From CAYNJY01 sp964397755 (GTDB taxonomy: Bacteria > Patescibacteriota > Microgenomatia > UBA10105 > UBA927): 29,003 nucleotides of DNA. The stretch spans positions 1 through 29,003 of the forward strand of contig CAYNJY010000011.1 of assembly GCA_964397755.1 (NCBI GenBank), read 5' to 3'. Position 1 is the stretch's first letter. Every line of letters starts with the position of its first letter. The notes beneath the pieces are model-generated. The model was not told the origin of the DNA. It saw only the letters and a program-made list of their open reading frames with translations, and made no database searches. Both the position numbers and the translations under genes were made by a program. Below are positions 20,071 to 27,881 of this stretch, piece by piece.

Positions 20071-22140
20071 ATGGAGCTTAGTCTTTCCACGTCTGTCCAG
20101 TACGTGCCGCGCGTCGGGCCAGTGATGGCAAGGAGACTAAAAAAGCTTGGCATTGAAACAGTCAAAGACCTCCTTTGGCACGTACCGTTTCGCTACAACG
20201 ACTACTCGCTCGTTTCAAAAATCGCCCGCGTCCAACCCGGAGAAACCGTCACGATCCAGGGAACGGTCGAGAGTATCCGCACTGTCGTCACGAAAAACAG
20301 AAAACAGATCCAGCAGGCGGTAGTCGGCGATGATTCAGGGAGTATTGAGGCAGTTTGGTTTAATCAGCCGTTTCTCCTGAGAATAATACGTACGAGTGAC
20401 ACAATTCATCTCGCTGGCCGCGTCGGTTGGTTTGGGTCGAAAATGGTCTTGGAATCCCCGGAATATGAACTGGTCAAATCTCAAATTTCAAATCCCAGTT
20501 ATCACTCTCTTCATACTGGACGCCTCGTACCTGTCTATCCGGAGACCGAGGGGGTGAGCTCGAAGTGGATCCGGGGACGAATCGCATATCTCCTTAGTCA
20601 GGTGGCCGATACAATCGAAGAATACCTGCCACGCGCAGTTCTCGAAGAATTTTCTCTCCTCCCTCTCTCTGGTGCAACCAGAACGATTCATTTTCCCACA
20701 CATCTTGATGAAGCAAAACGAGCGCGAGAGCGGCTTTCCTTTGACGAACTTTTTCTTCTTCTCCTTCGCGCATACGACCAGAAACGCCTCTGGCAATCGA
20801 CACGTCGAGCTCACCAAATTTTACTTCATACTACGGAGCTCCAGGGTTTTATTGACAGGCTCCCGTTTGTCCTCACGTCCGATCAACAGCGTGCTACCTC
20901 CGACATACTTTCCGACCTTTCAAAAGGGCTCCCAATGAACCGCCTGCTTCTGGGTGACGTCGGATCGGGGAAAACAGTGGTTGCGGCATGTGCTCTGTAT
21001 GCTGTCTTCCAGTCCGGCTATCGCTCGGTCCTCATGGCGCCAACGCAAATCTTAGCTCACCAGCATTATGAAACGATTCATCGCTTACTCTCGCCATTGG
21101 GGGTTCAGGTTGAACTCGTGACAAGCGACTCGAGACGCAAGACGCGAGGAGCAAAACGTGACAGGTCACCTTTTCTATTGGTTGGTACTCACGCGCTCCT
21201 GTCGGAATCAGTCTCCTTTGAGAATGTCGCTCTCGTCGTCATCGACGAGCAGCAGCGTTTCGGCGTCGAGCAGCGGACCATCCTTCGGAAAAAAGCAGAA
21301 GGCGACATCACCCCGCATCTTCTCACAATGACCGCTACACCGATCCCACGCACGGTCGCTCGTACTCTCTACGGAAACCTTGACCTCTCAATTCTTCGCG
21401 AGATGCCCAAAGGAAGGCTGAGAGTGAAAACATGGGTTGTTCCCCAGGAGAAACGGCACAGAGCGTACGCGTGGATCCGACAACACATTATGGAAACCGG
21501 TGGTCAAGCGTTCATAGTCTGTCCGCTGATTGAGGAATCGGAATCGCTCCGTACTGTCAAATCTGTCAAAGCTGAATTTGAACGACTGAAAATTATCTTT
21601 CCTCAGTTCAGTCTGGGACTTCTCCACGGACGGATGAAAGCCAAAGAAAAATCCGAAGCACTCAAGCGTTTTCGCACACAGAAGGATGCGATACTTCTGG
21701 CTACGCCGGTGGTAGAGGTAGGCATCGACGTTCCCAACGCAACCATCATCGTCATTGAAGCAGCCGAACGCTTTGGTCTGGCGCAGCTCCACCAGCTTCG
21801 CGGCCGGGTTGGCCGTGGAAGTATCGCATCCTTCTGTCTCCTCTTCACCGAACAAGAGGATGAACTGATCCTCGCGCGGCTCAAGGCCATGGAAACCATA
21901 TTTAACGGGCCTGAACTTGCAGAGCTGGATCTCCGCCTCCGTGGCCCGGGAGAGCTCTTTGGAACAAAGCAGCATGGAGTGCCGCTTCTCAAAGTCGCAT
22001 CTCTCTCTGACTCCGAACTTCTTCATTGCGCTGAGCAGGCGGTCCGTACTGTCACACACCAAAACCCGGACCTCTCACGCTTTCCCCTCTTGAGACAGAA
22101 ACTAGAAGAAAGTACAATAGGGGACACGCTACAGGATTAA
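20071..22140 (+). CDS. recG: ATP-dependent DNA helicase RecG
   Basis: A 689-residue superfamily 2 translocase that reverses stalled replication forks and processes branched DNA. The N-terminal wedge contains an OB fold (about residues 50-140) and a helix-hairpin-helix-like start (YVPRVGPVMARRLKKLGI). Motor motifs are GDVGSGKT (295-302, Walker A), DEQQRFGVEQR (392-402; DEQH is usual in motif II), TATPIPRT (421-428) and the later QLRGRVGRG. Length is typical. Low-complexity words (20475-20498 and 21130-21153) fall in surface-loop positions. It is preceded by the microprotein, whose stop overlaps its promoter. Confidence 0.96.
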   Translation: MELSLSTSVQYVPRVGPVMARRLKKLGIETVKDLLWHVPFRYNDYSLVSKIARVQPGETVTIQGTVESIRTVVTKNRKQIQQAVVGDDSGSIEAVWFNQPFLLRIIRTSDTIHLAGRVGWFGSKMVLESPEYELVKSQISNPSYHSLHTGRLVPVYPETEGVSSKWIRGRIAYLLSQVADTIEEYLPRAVLEEFSLLPLSGATRTIHFPTHLDEAKRARERLSFDELFLLLLRAYDQKRLWQSTRRAHQILLHTTELQGFIDRLPFVLTSDQQRATSDILSDLSKGLPMNRLLLGDVGSGKTVVAACALYAVFQSGYRSVLMAPTQILAHQHYETIHRLLSPLGVQVELVTSDSRRKTRGAKRDRSPFLLVGTHALLSESVSFENVALVVIDEQQRFGVEQRTILRKKAEGDITPHLLTMTATPIPRTVARTLYGNLDLSILREMPKGRLRVKTWVVPQEKRHRAYAWIRQHIMETGGQAFIVCPLIEESESLRTVKSVKAEFERLKIIFPQFSLGLLHGRMKAKEKSEALKRFRTQKDAILLATPVVEVGIDVPNATIIVIEAAERFGLAQLHQLRGRVGRGSIASFCLLFTEQEDELILARLKAMETIFNGPELAELDLRLRGPGELFGTKQHGVPLLKVASLSDSELLHCAEQAVRTVTHQNPDLSRFPLLRQKLEESTIGDTLQD

Positions 22141-22189
22141 TTCACTTGGACTTTGAGATTTGTGATTTGAGATCTGAAGCAAAGCGCAC

Positions 22190-22393
22190 ATGACTCCCTT
22201 ACCCAAGAGACGGCTTTCAACCAGACGAGGCGGCAAGCGGTGGGCGAGTCGAACGATAAACGTCCCTACGTTTCTTGCCTGTACAAACTGTGGAAGTCTG
22301 AGACTCCCGCATCGTGTGTGTAAAAACTGCGGGTACTACGACGGGAAGCCTGTGGTTGTAAAGATGGAAAAAAAGCGAAAGAAGGAGTCGTGA
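22190..22393 (+). CDS. rpmF: Ribosomal protein L32 (bL32), zinc-binding form
   Basis: 67 residues with the PLPKRRLSTRRGGKRW start typical of bL32 and a zinc ribbon CTNC...CKNC (residues 31-49). It is a 50S component. The retained cysteines indicate the zinc-dependent form. It lies 12 bases before nusB, probably on the same transcript. The 49-base gap behind recG is a low-complexity GAGATTTG-like stretch without a recognisable signal. Confidence 0.95.
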   Translation: MTPLPKRRLSTRRGGKRWASRTINVPTFLACTNCGSLRLPHRVCKNCGYYDGKPVVVKMEKKRKKES

Positions 22394-22405
22394 GATATTG
22401 CGATA

Positions 22406-22774
22406 ATGAAGACTCCCCATGATCCGCGGCACATGAGGCGAGTGAAGCTGATGCAAGCACTTTTTGCGGTAAGCTTCCGACCGACAAGCAGACGAAAATC
22501 GATTGCTGCGATTCTCGCCGCACGATCACTTCTCGACGAGCGAATACAAGAGGCGGCTCCCGAGTGGCCGGTTGAAAAAATCGCAAAGATAGATCTTGCG
22601 ATTTTGCGCTTAGCTGTCTACGAGCTCCTCGTTGAACGAAAAGAGCCGCCGAAGGTAATTATCGACGAGGCCGTGGAACTTGCGAAAACCTTCGGCAACG
22701 ACAACAGCCCGAAATTCGTCAACGGTGCACTGGGAACCATACTGAAACACATCACACATCCCAACCCACGATGA
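22406..22774 (+). CDS. nusB: Transcription antitermination factor NusB
   Basis: 122 residues, all helical, with the family pattern RRVKLMQALFA near the N-terminus, IAKIDLAILRLAVYELL in the middle and PPKVIIDEAVELAKTFGNDNSPKFVNGALGTIL near the end. NusB with NusE binds boxA RNA and supports rRNA transcription. Its stop overlaps the rnc start (ATGA), a usual pairing of RNA-processing functions. Confidence 0.92.
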   Translation: MKTPHDPRHMRRVKLMQALFAVSFRPTSRRKSIAAILAARSLLDERIQEAAPEWPVEKIAKIDLAILRLAVYELLVERKEPPKVIIDEAVELAKTFGNDNSPKFVNGALGTILKHITHPNPR

Positions 22775-23481
22775 CCAACGTGGTCATGTATCATATGACG
22801 TTTGACCAACTGCAAAAAACCATCGGCATCCAATTTAACGACGTCGGCCTCCTCAAACAGGCGTTTGTCCACCGTTCATACCTCAACGAAGCACGGCATA
22901 CCAAAACCTCGAATGAGCGGCTGGAATTTCTCGGCGATGCCGTCCTTTCGTTTCTCACATCCGACTATCTGTATACAACCTATCCGGATTACCCGGAAGG
23001 GACGCTGACGAACATTCGTTCGACGCTCGTCAAAACGCCCAGCTTGGCGAGAGCAGCAAAAGATCTTCGCTTGGGCGAGCTCCTTCTGCTTTCCAAAGGC
23101 GAAGAAGACTCCGGCGGCAGAGAAAACGCATCGCTTCTAGCTGATGTATTTGAGGCGCTTTTGGGCGCGATCTCTATCGATCAGGGCGTTGAAAAAGCCC
23201 GAGTGTTCCTTGGTGCCAACCTTTTTCCTTATACAGCTGCCGTCGTTTCATCAAAAGGCTACATCGACTTCAAAAGCTTCCTTCAAGAAATCATTCAAGA
23301 GAAATCTCGCATCTCTCCAACGTACCACGTTATAAAAAGCGAAGGACCGGATCATAGTAAGATATTCTGGGTGGAGGCGGTCGTGGGAGACAAGGCCATC
23401 GGCCGCGGCACAGGAAAATCCAAACAAGCTGCGGAGCAAGACGCCGCCCAAAAAATCCTTGAGAAGATGGGGAGGATCTGA
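22771..23481 (+). CDS. rnc: Ribonuclease III
   Basis: 236 residues. The catalytic domain carries the RNase III signature ERLEFLGDAVLSF (49-61) and a later ADVFEALLGAISID with the metal-binding acidic residues. The C-terminal double-stranded RNA-binding domain is present (FKSFLQEIIQEK to KQAAEQDAAQKILEKMG). It processes rRNA precursors and structured mRNAs. The ATG at 22771 overlaps the nusB stop; ATGs at 22789 and 22798 are alternatives that keep all conserved parts. Confidence 0.95.
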   Translation: MTNVVMYHMTFDQLQKTIGIQFNDVGLLKQAFVHRSYLNEARHTKTSNERLEFLGDAVLSFLTSDYLYTTYPDYPEGTLTNIRSTLVKTPSLARAAKDLRLGELLLLSKGEEDSGGRENASLLADVFEALLGAISIDQGVEKARVFLGANLFPYTAAVVSSKGYIDFKSFLQEIIQEKSRISPTYHVIKSEGPDHSKIFWVEAVVGDKAIGRGTGKSKQAAEQDAAQKILEKMGRI

Positions 23482-23487
23482 TAGTAT
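23459..23487 (+). promoter_or_regulatory. Promoter of the rpsP-khpA-trmD operon
   Basis: TTGAGA (23459-23464, inside the rnc 3' end), a 17-base spacer and TAGTAT (23482-23487). The predicted start near 23494 leaves about six bases before the rpsP ATG. Confidence 0.5.
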
Positions 23488-23499
23488 TAGTATGGTTGT

Positions 23500-23733
23500 A
23501 TGGTGAAGATTCGCTTAGCGCAAATGGGGTCGAAAAACCGCCGGACCTACCGGGTCGTGGCGATCGAGGAAGGGAAACGAAGAAACGGCCGCGCACTTGA
23601 AATTCTCGGTCACTATAATCCCCTTATTCATCCTCCCAAACTCACACTCAAGGCCGACCGTATCGACTACTGGCGTTCCGTCGGCGCTCAGCTTACCCCT
23701 TCTGTTCATAAACTCATATCGGAGCACTCATGA
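23500..23733 (+). CDS. rpsP: Ribosomal protein S16 (bS16)
   Basis: 77 residues, beginning MVKIRLAQMGSKNRRTYRVVAIE and continuing LEILGHYNPL...ADRIDYWRSVGAQLT, the full bS16 pattern. It is a 30S assembly protein. It is the first gene of the widespread rpsP-KH-trmD cluster, and its stop overlaps the khpA start (ATGA). Confidence 0.96.
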   Translation: MVKIRLAQMGSKNRRTYRVVAIEEGKRRNGRALEILGHYNPLIHPPKLTLKADRIDYWRSVGAQLTPSVHKLISEHS

Positions 23734-23969
23734 AAGATACTCTCCTTTATATACTCGAGAAGCTCGTCGACCACCCAAAGGATGTCCGCATCGAGGAGGA
23801 AGCCGGTGGTGACCGAATCGTTTTTGTCGTTCACCTGCACCCTGATGACATGGGGAGGGTAATTGGGAAAAACGGCAGAATCATACGAGCGGTTCGGGAC
23901 CTCGTGAAGCTCATGGCCACCAAACAGAACGCATACGTCGACGTCGTCCTCGCCGAAGAAGCCGCATGA
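23730..23969 (+). CDS. khpA: KH-domain RNA-binding protein KhpA
   Basis: 79 residues with a single type II KH domain, including the GxxG-type loop in DDMGRVIGKNGRIIRAVRDLVKLMA. In other bacteria KhpA pairs with KhpB/Jag and acts on RNA linked to cell-envelope growth. The position between rpsP and trmD is the usual one. Both ends overlap its neighbours by four bases (ATGA), indicating translational coupling. Confidence 0.93.
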   Translation: MKDTLLYILEKLVDHPKDVRIEEEAGGDRIVFVVHLHPDDMGRVIGKNGRIIRAVRDLVKLMATKQNAYVDVVLAEEAA

Positions 23970-24646
23970 ACGTCTTTGTCCTCACCCTCTTCCCCCAAAT
24001 GTTTTCTGGCCCTTTTGATTTTTCTATTGTGAAACGCGCGAAGGAGAGCGGTCTGGTGTCTCTCCATATAATTAATCTCCGTGATTTTGCAACAGATCGG
24101 TACAAAACAGTCGACGATCATCCGTATGGGGGAGGCGTGGGGATGGTGATGAGGGTTGACGTCATCGACAAAGCACTTAAAAGTTTAAAGTCGCAGACCA
24201 GAACCATACTCCTTGATCCGACAGGCACACCTTACACTCAAGCTAAAGCCAAAGAATTAAGCCGATGGGAAAACCTGATTCTCATCTGCGGACATTATGA
24301 AGGCGTGGACGAGCGAGTCCGCCAGCTGGCGGATGAGGAAATCTCGATCGGCGATTACATACTTACGGGCGGAGAAATCCCGGCCATGGTCATCGTCGAC
24401 AGCGTCGTCCGGCTCATCCCGGGAGTCCTCAAAAATCCCGTGGCCACAGAGTCCGAATCATTTTCCGAGGGGCTCCTTGAGTACCCGCAGTATACGCGGC
24501 CGAGAACCTGGCGAAAAAAATCGGTACCCACGGTTCTTCTCTCCGGCGACCACAAGAAAATCGCCGAGTGGCGTACGAAGCAGGCCCGACTCCGAACTAA
24601 GAAGCGCCGACCAGACCTCATCAGCGGGAAAACGGATCGGGTTTGA
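23966..24646 (+). CDS. trmD: tRNA (guanine37-N1)-methyltransferase TrmD
   Basis: 226 residues of SPOUT knot methyltransferase. It shows VLTLFPQMF at the start, DHPYGGGVGMVM, LICGHYEGVDERV, and the SAM-binding knot SIGDYILTGGEIPAMVIVDSVVRLIPGVL. It makes m1G37 next to the anticodon of Leu, Pro and Arg tRNAs and so prevents +1 frameshifting. The end overlaps the convergent pilO gene by 26 bases, so no terminator separates them. Confidence 0.96.
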   Translation: MNVFVLTLFPQMFSGPFDFSIVKRAKESGLVSLHIINLRDFATDRYKTVDDHPYGGGVGMVMRVDVIDKALKSLKSQTRTILLDPTGTPYTQAKAKELSRWENLILICGHYEGVDERVRQLADEEISIGDYILTGGEIPAMVIVDSVVRLIPGVLKNPVATESESFSEGLLEYPQYTRPRTWRKKSVPTVLLSGDHKKIAEWRTKQARLRTKKRRPDLISGKTDRV

Positions 24647-25361
24647 CTGGGCCGCCGACTTGGGCAGGAGGAAACTGCTGGCTTCCTCCGGATGAAAGGC
24701 TGTAGGACTCCATAAGCGTGAGTGTTGCAAGCTCCTTCGGCGTCAGATTTTCAATCTTCTGGGATGCTTTGCCGATGGTCGCAGGCAGCGGCGCGGAAAA
24801 CGCGTTCATGTCAAAGCGAGCAAGGTATCCGCCCGATTGCTGGACAGAGATGGAAAAATGATTGATCCTCAAAAGCGGCCTGCTCGTGAGAGACGTTTCG
24901 ATAAACTGCTGGATTTGACTCGTCGATCCGTTCACGCTCACAGAAAACGGAACAAAGCTTGTGCCAAGTGTTTTCTCCTCTGGTGTTCCACTCGCTGCTG
25001 ACGCTGTTGCGATCGATCCTGACTCAGCAAACTCAATCTCTACTAGAGAAACACCGGATGAGACAGCGATGCTCTCAAGGCTTCCCAGGACTGTCGGAAG
25101 CGACTTCTCCCCCGGGATTGCCGTGAGCATGCGTCCAAGATCATCTGACAGAGTCTGCTCAGAGAGTGCATCAAGGATGCCAACCTTTTGCCGAAGGAGG
25201 GAAACGTCGGAGTTCGCTGTTTTCCTGGTCGTGTTGAGCGTGAGAATTGTCCGAATGGACGGAAGAATTCCAGTCAGGAGCGTTACCGCCAAAAAAAGAA
25301 GGAGGAGCCCGGAAACGAGCACACTCTGGTACTGCCTGACTATTCTGCGAAACTCACGCAT
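24621..25361 (-). CDS. pilO: Type IV pilus inner-membrane protein PilO-like
   Basis: 246 residues: a short cytoplasmic start, one transmembrane helix (residues 14-34), a coiled-coil segment (about 40-70) and a ferredoxin-like periplasmic domain, followed by a Pro/Gly-rich tail. With PilN and PilM it would form the alignment complex of a type IV pilus. The identification rests mainly on architecture and gene order, since PilO sequences diverge strongly. The stop lies inside the trmD 3' end on the other strand. Confidence 0.8.
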   Translation of the reverse strand: MREFRRIVRQYQSVLVSGLLLLFLAVTLLTGILPSIRTILTLNTTRKTANSDVSLLRQKVGILDALSEQTLSDDLGRMLTAIPGEKSLPTVLGSLESIAVSSGVSLVEIEFAESGSIATASAASGTPEEKTLGTSFVPFSVSVNGSTSQIQQFIETSLTSRPLLRINHFSISVQQSGGYLARFDMNAFSAPLPATIGKASQKIENLTPKELATLTLMESYSLSSGGSQQFPPAQVGGPVKPDPFSR

Positions 25362-25364
25362 AGC

Positions 25365-25907
25365 TTAGAATACCGGAACGAACGAAAGACTCAGCTGCAC
25401 CGACCCGTCGCCGTTGAGCGTGAATGACTCGATAACAGGATTCTTCAGTTTTTTCTCTGACGATAACGCAAGGACTCTCGCCACAAGCGACGTCATATCT
25501 TCGAGCGAGCTCGTCGATACCGTCACCGTCACGCGGCCCTGATCGCTGAGAGTCACGTCAGAGACGCGCTCAGCGCTTGCAAAATTCTGTACCGCAGCAA
25601 AGACTATGTGCCATGGTTTTACTGATGCGCGCACTTTTTCGATGATACCCAAGCGCTGCTTAAGCACCACCAGCGCATTCTCCTTGCGGCTGTCCGATGC
25701 GACGCTCGCAAGCAGTGATTTTTTCTGCCTATCAAATTCGGCAAGCCGTACGCGCAGAAGCACCGACGCCAGAAGGAGGAATGAACCGGTAACGAGCGTG
25801 AGAATGAGGGCAACACGACTAGTAAGACGAAGGTACCCGTCGATTTTTGCAAGTTCAGGCGATACATTTGCGGACGTCTTGATGAGATTGATGGATGCGT
25901 CGGGCAT
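25365..25907 (-). CDS. pilN: Type IV pilus assembly protein PilN-like
   Basis: 180 residues with the short cytoplasmic PilN motif INLIKT near the N-terminus, which in known systems inserts into a groove of PilM. A transmembrane helix (about 31-54), a coiled coil and a periplasmic ferredoxin-like domain follow. It sits six bases after pilM and three bases before pilO, so the three are one translational unit. Confidence 0.82.
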   Translation of the reverse strand: MPDASINLIKTSANVSPELAKIDGYLRLTSRVALILTLVTGSFLLLASVLLRVRLAEFDRQKKSLLASVASDSRKENALVVLKQRLGIIEKVRASVKPWHIVFAAVQNFASAERVSDVTLSDQGRVTVTVSTSSLEDMTSLVARVLALSSEKKLKNPVIESFTLNGDGSVQLSLSFVPVF

Positions 25908-25913
25908 AGGTGT

Positions 25914-26936
25914 TTACTCGCGAAGGGCCAGCCCCACCGCGACACTAAATATCGGTCCCTGAGAGTCTAAGAGGGCAAATCTGCTCTCCCGTTTGATACC
26001 CACCCACGGGTTGGCAAGCTGCGCCTCGATGCCTATGCTCTGGGCGATGTACACAACCATACCGGGAAGCCGGGCTGTGCCGCCGGAGAGGAGAATCGTC
26101 TCCACACGATCGTTTTTATACTTTTCCTGATAGAAAGCTATTGCGCGCTTCATCTCAGACACGATCGTGTCCATGACCGGCTTGACCGCCTCAAGGATCT
26201 TCCCCTCGAGCTTCCCCGCGTCAACGCCGTAGGTTTTTTTATACTCCTCAGCCTGTGCCGGGTTGAAGTCGAGGCTGGAAACCAGCGCGCGGGAGAGCGC
26301 CTCGCCGCCTGCGCTCATCGAGCGGGTGAAGGAAAGAGTGCCACTTCTTAAAATTGCCATGTCCGTGGTCTGGGCGCCGAGCGAGACGACCATCAGGGTC
26401 TTGACGTTCGGCGCGCAACGGTTAATCGCGCGGGATGCCGCAATTATTTCCGTCTCCGCGACAAGAGGAACGAGTTCAGCAAGCTCGAGGATGGTCAGGT
26501 ACTTATCAACAAGCACCTTGGGAGAAGCAACGAGCAAAACTTCCATCTTGCCGGTGCCGGTCTCGCGGTTATCCCGAAGAACCGTAAAGTCGAGATTGAC
26601 CTGATCAAGCGGCAGCGGAATGTACTGCTCCGCTTCCCATGAGATAGCCGAGGAAAGCTCATGGCTTGAAAGCTGCGGCATGCTGATAACGCGGGTAAAC
26701 ACCTGCGACTCGGGAAGGGCGATATTGACCGAGCGGGATTTGGCGCCGCTCTCGCGGATCAGTTTCTTTATCGCGACCGCTACCGCTTCCTGATCTGCCG
26801 GCACGGTTGAGGCGAGTGCCTTGGGCGGCGTGAGTGTGCTGCCGGCGGCAAGAAGGACGTGATCCTTGCCCTCGCGACCGATCTCTACGAGCTTGATGCT
26901 ATGGGATCCTATGTCTAAACCGAGTATAGATTTCAT
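25914..26936 (-). CDS. pilM: Type IV pilus assembly ATPase PilM
   Basis: 340 residues with the actin/FtsA-like fold: LGLDIGSHSIKLVEI (phosphate 1) at residues 4-18, a second phosphate loop around TLMVVSLGAQTTDMAIL, and an adenosine motif in ILLSGGTARLPGM. It is a cytoplasmic partner of PilN. It opens the pilM-pilN-pilO unit. The upstream gene at 26964 encodes a prepilin-like protein, in agreement with a pilus locus. Confidence 0.93.
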   Translation of the reverse strand: MKSILGLDIGSHSIKLVEIGREGKDHVLLAAGSTLTPPKALASTVPADQEAVAVAIKKLIRESGAKSRSVNIALPESQVFTRVISMPQLSSHELSSAISWEAEQYIPLPLDQVNLDFTVLRDNRETGTGKMEVLLVASPKVLVDKYLTILELAELVPLVAETEIIAASRAINRCAPNVKTLMVVSLGAQTTDMAILRSGTLSFTRSMSAGGEALSRALVSSLDFNPAQAEEYKKTYGVDAGKLEGKILEAVKPVMDTIVSEMKRAIAFYQEKYKNDRVETILLSGGTARLPGMVVYIAQSIGIEAQLANPWVGIKRESRFALLDSQGPIFSVAVGLALRE

Positions 26937-26963
26937 GGGCAGTCAACCGCTTTCTTTCGCACC

Positions 26964-27812
26964 TTAGTGACCAAAGAAACCCTGAGTATAAATAACGTTG
27001 TCAAAAAGAGCCATCGGTGCGCGGTGCTCCTCATACACCGTTACCTTCCGCGAAATTCCCGTTTCGGTGGTGCCGACGGACTCAAAGCGCTTTCCCTGTT
27101 CGGGCAAGGCGACACCCATGGGATCAATCGCAAGGGTACTGTCGCTATAGACCGGCCGCAGTCTGAGGGAGAGCAGGGTATCGGCAGAAACTCCCAAAAC
27201 CGATATCCCGAGAGAGGAAAACGTTATCGTCTTTTCATAGAAGTTTCCGAGTCCGCACCCGTTGGCTAGAACGACACTGCTGTCAAAATTGTTGCCTCGG
27301 CTTGCCGCATCGGGGTCGAGCGCGAAGCGCGCCACGCGATACGTTCCATTTGTCCCTTCTTTGTAGAGAACCGTCCCGACCAGAGCAGGCGTTACCGGCT
27401 CTCGACTGAAACAGATCTTGAGCTGGTCGCTTGTGAACACCGGCGTCTCATTCACCGTATCGTCGCTGTTGTGGGATACCAGCCATATGGTATCGGTGCT
27501 TCCTTTGAACGTTTTTCTCGAAAGCTGGTACACGCCAGCCGCCCCGCCGATAGAGCTCACCGAGACGCTGTAGGAAACCCCCGGAGTGAGAACTTTCGCC
27601 TGACCGGTGCCGACACCGGTTTTGAGCGCTTCCTCAATGCCCGCCTCCGCCGCGCTAAAGGCGCGCGCTGACTCCTCGAGGGTCGTCGATATCGAAAGAT
27701 CGATCGTGGATCTGCCAATAAGCGACAGCGCTATGGTCGTCGCCACGGTGAGGACGAGGAGCGTAATGAGCACCACCTGCCCGGATTGACTGCCAAATCG
27801 TTTCGGCTTCAT
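26964..27812 (-). CDS. PilX-like prepilin / pilus assembly protein
   Basis: 282 residues. After a short basic leader (MKPKRFGSQSG) comes QVVLITLLVLTVATTIALSLIGR, then STTLEESARAFSAAEAGIEEAL, the pattern of PilX-like minor pilins (hydrophobic helix followed by a helical AEAGIEEAL segment). A beta-rich C-terminal domain follows. A prepilin peptidase site with the G-F-type motif is not clear: SGQ precedes the helix without Phe. It is probably a minor pilin or a pilus-associated membrane protein. It is upstream of pilM on the same strand. Confidence 0.75.
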   Translation of the reverse strand: MKPKRFGSQSGQVVLITLLVLTVATTIALSLIGRSTIDLSISTTLEESARAFSAAEAGIEEALKTGVGTGQAKVLTPGVSYSVSVSSIGGAAGVYQLSRKTFKGSTDTIWLVSHNSDDTVNETPVFTSDQLKICFSREPVTPALVGTVLYKEGTNGTYRVARFALDPDAASRGNNFDSSVVLANGCGLGNFYEKTITFSSLGISVLGVSADTLLSLRLRPVYSDSTLAIDPMGVALPEQGKRFESVGTTETGISRKVTVYEEHRAPMALFDNVIYTQGFFGH

Positions 27813-27881
27813 ATATCTATTATTCTATCTTCATACCATACACTATCTTTACACCATCTACCATCAACGGTCTTACCTCCC

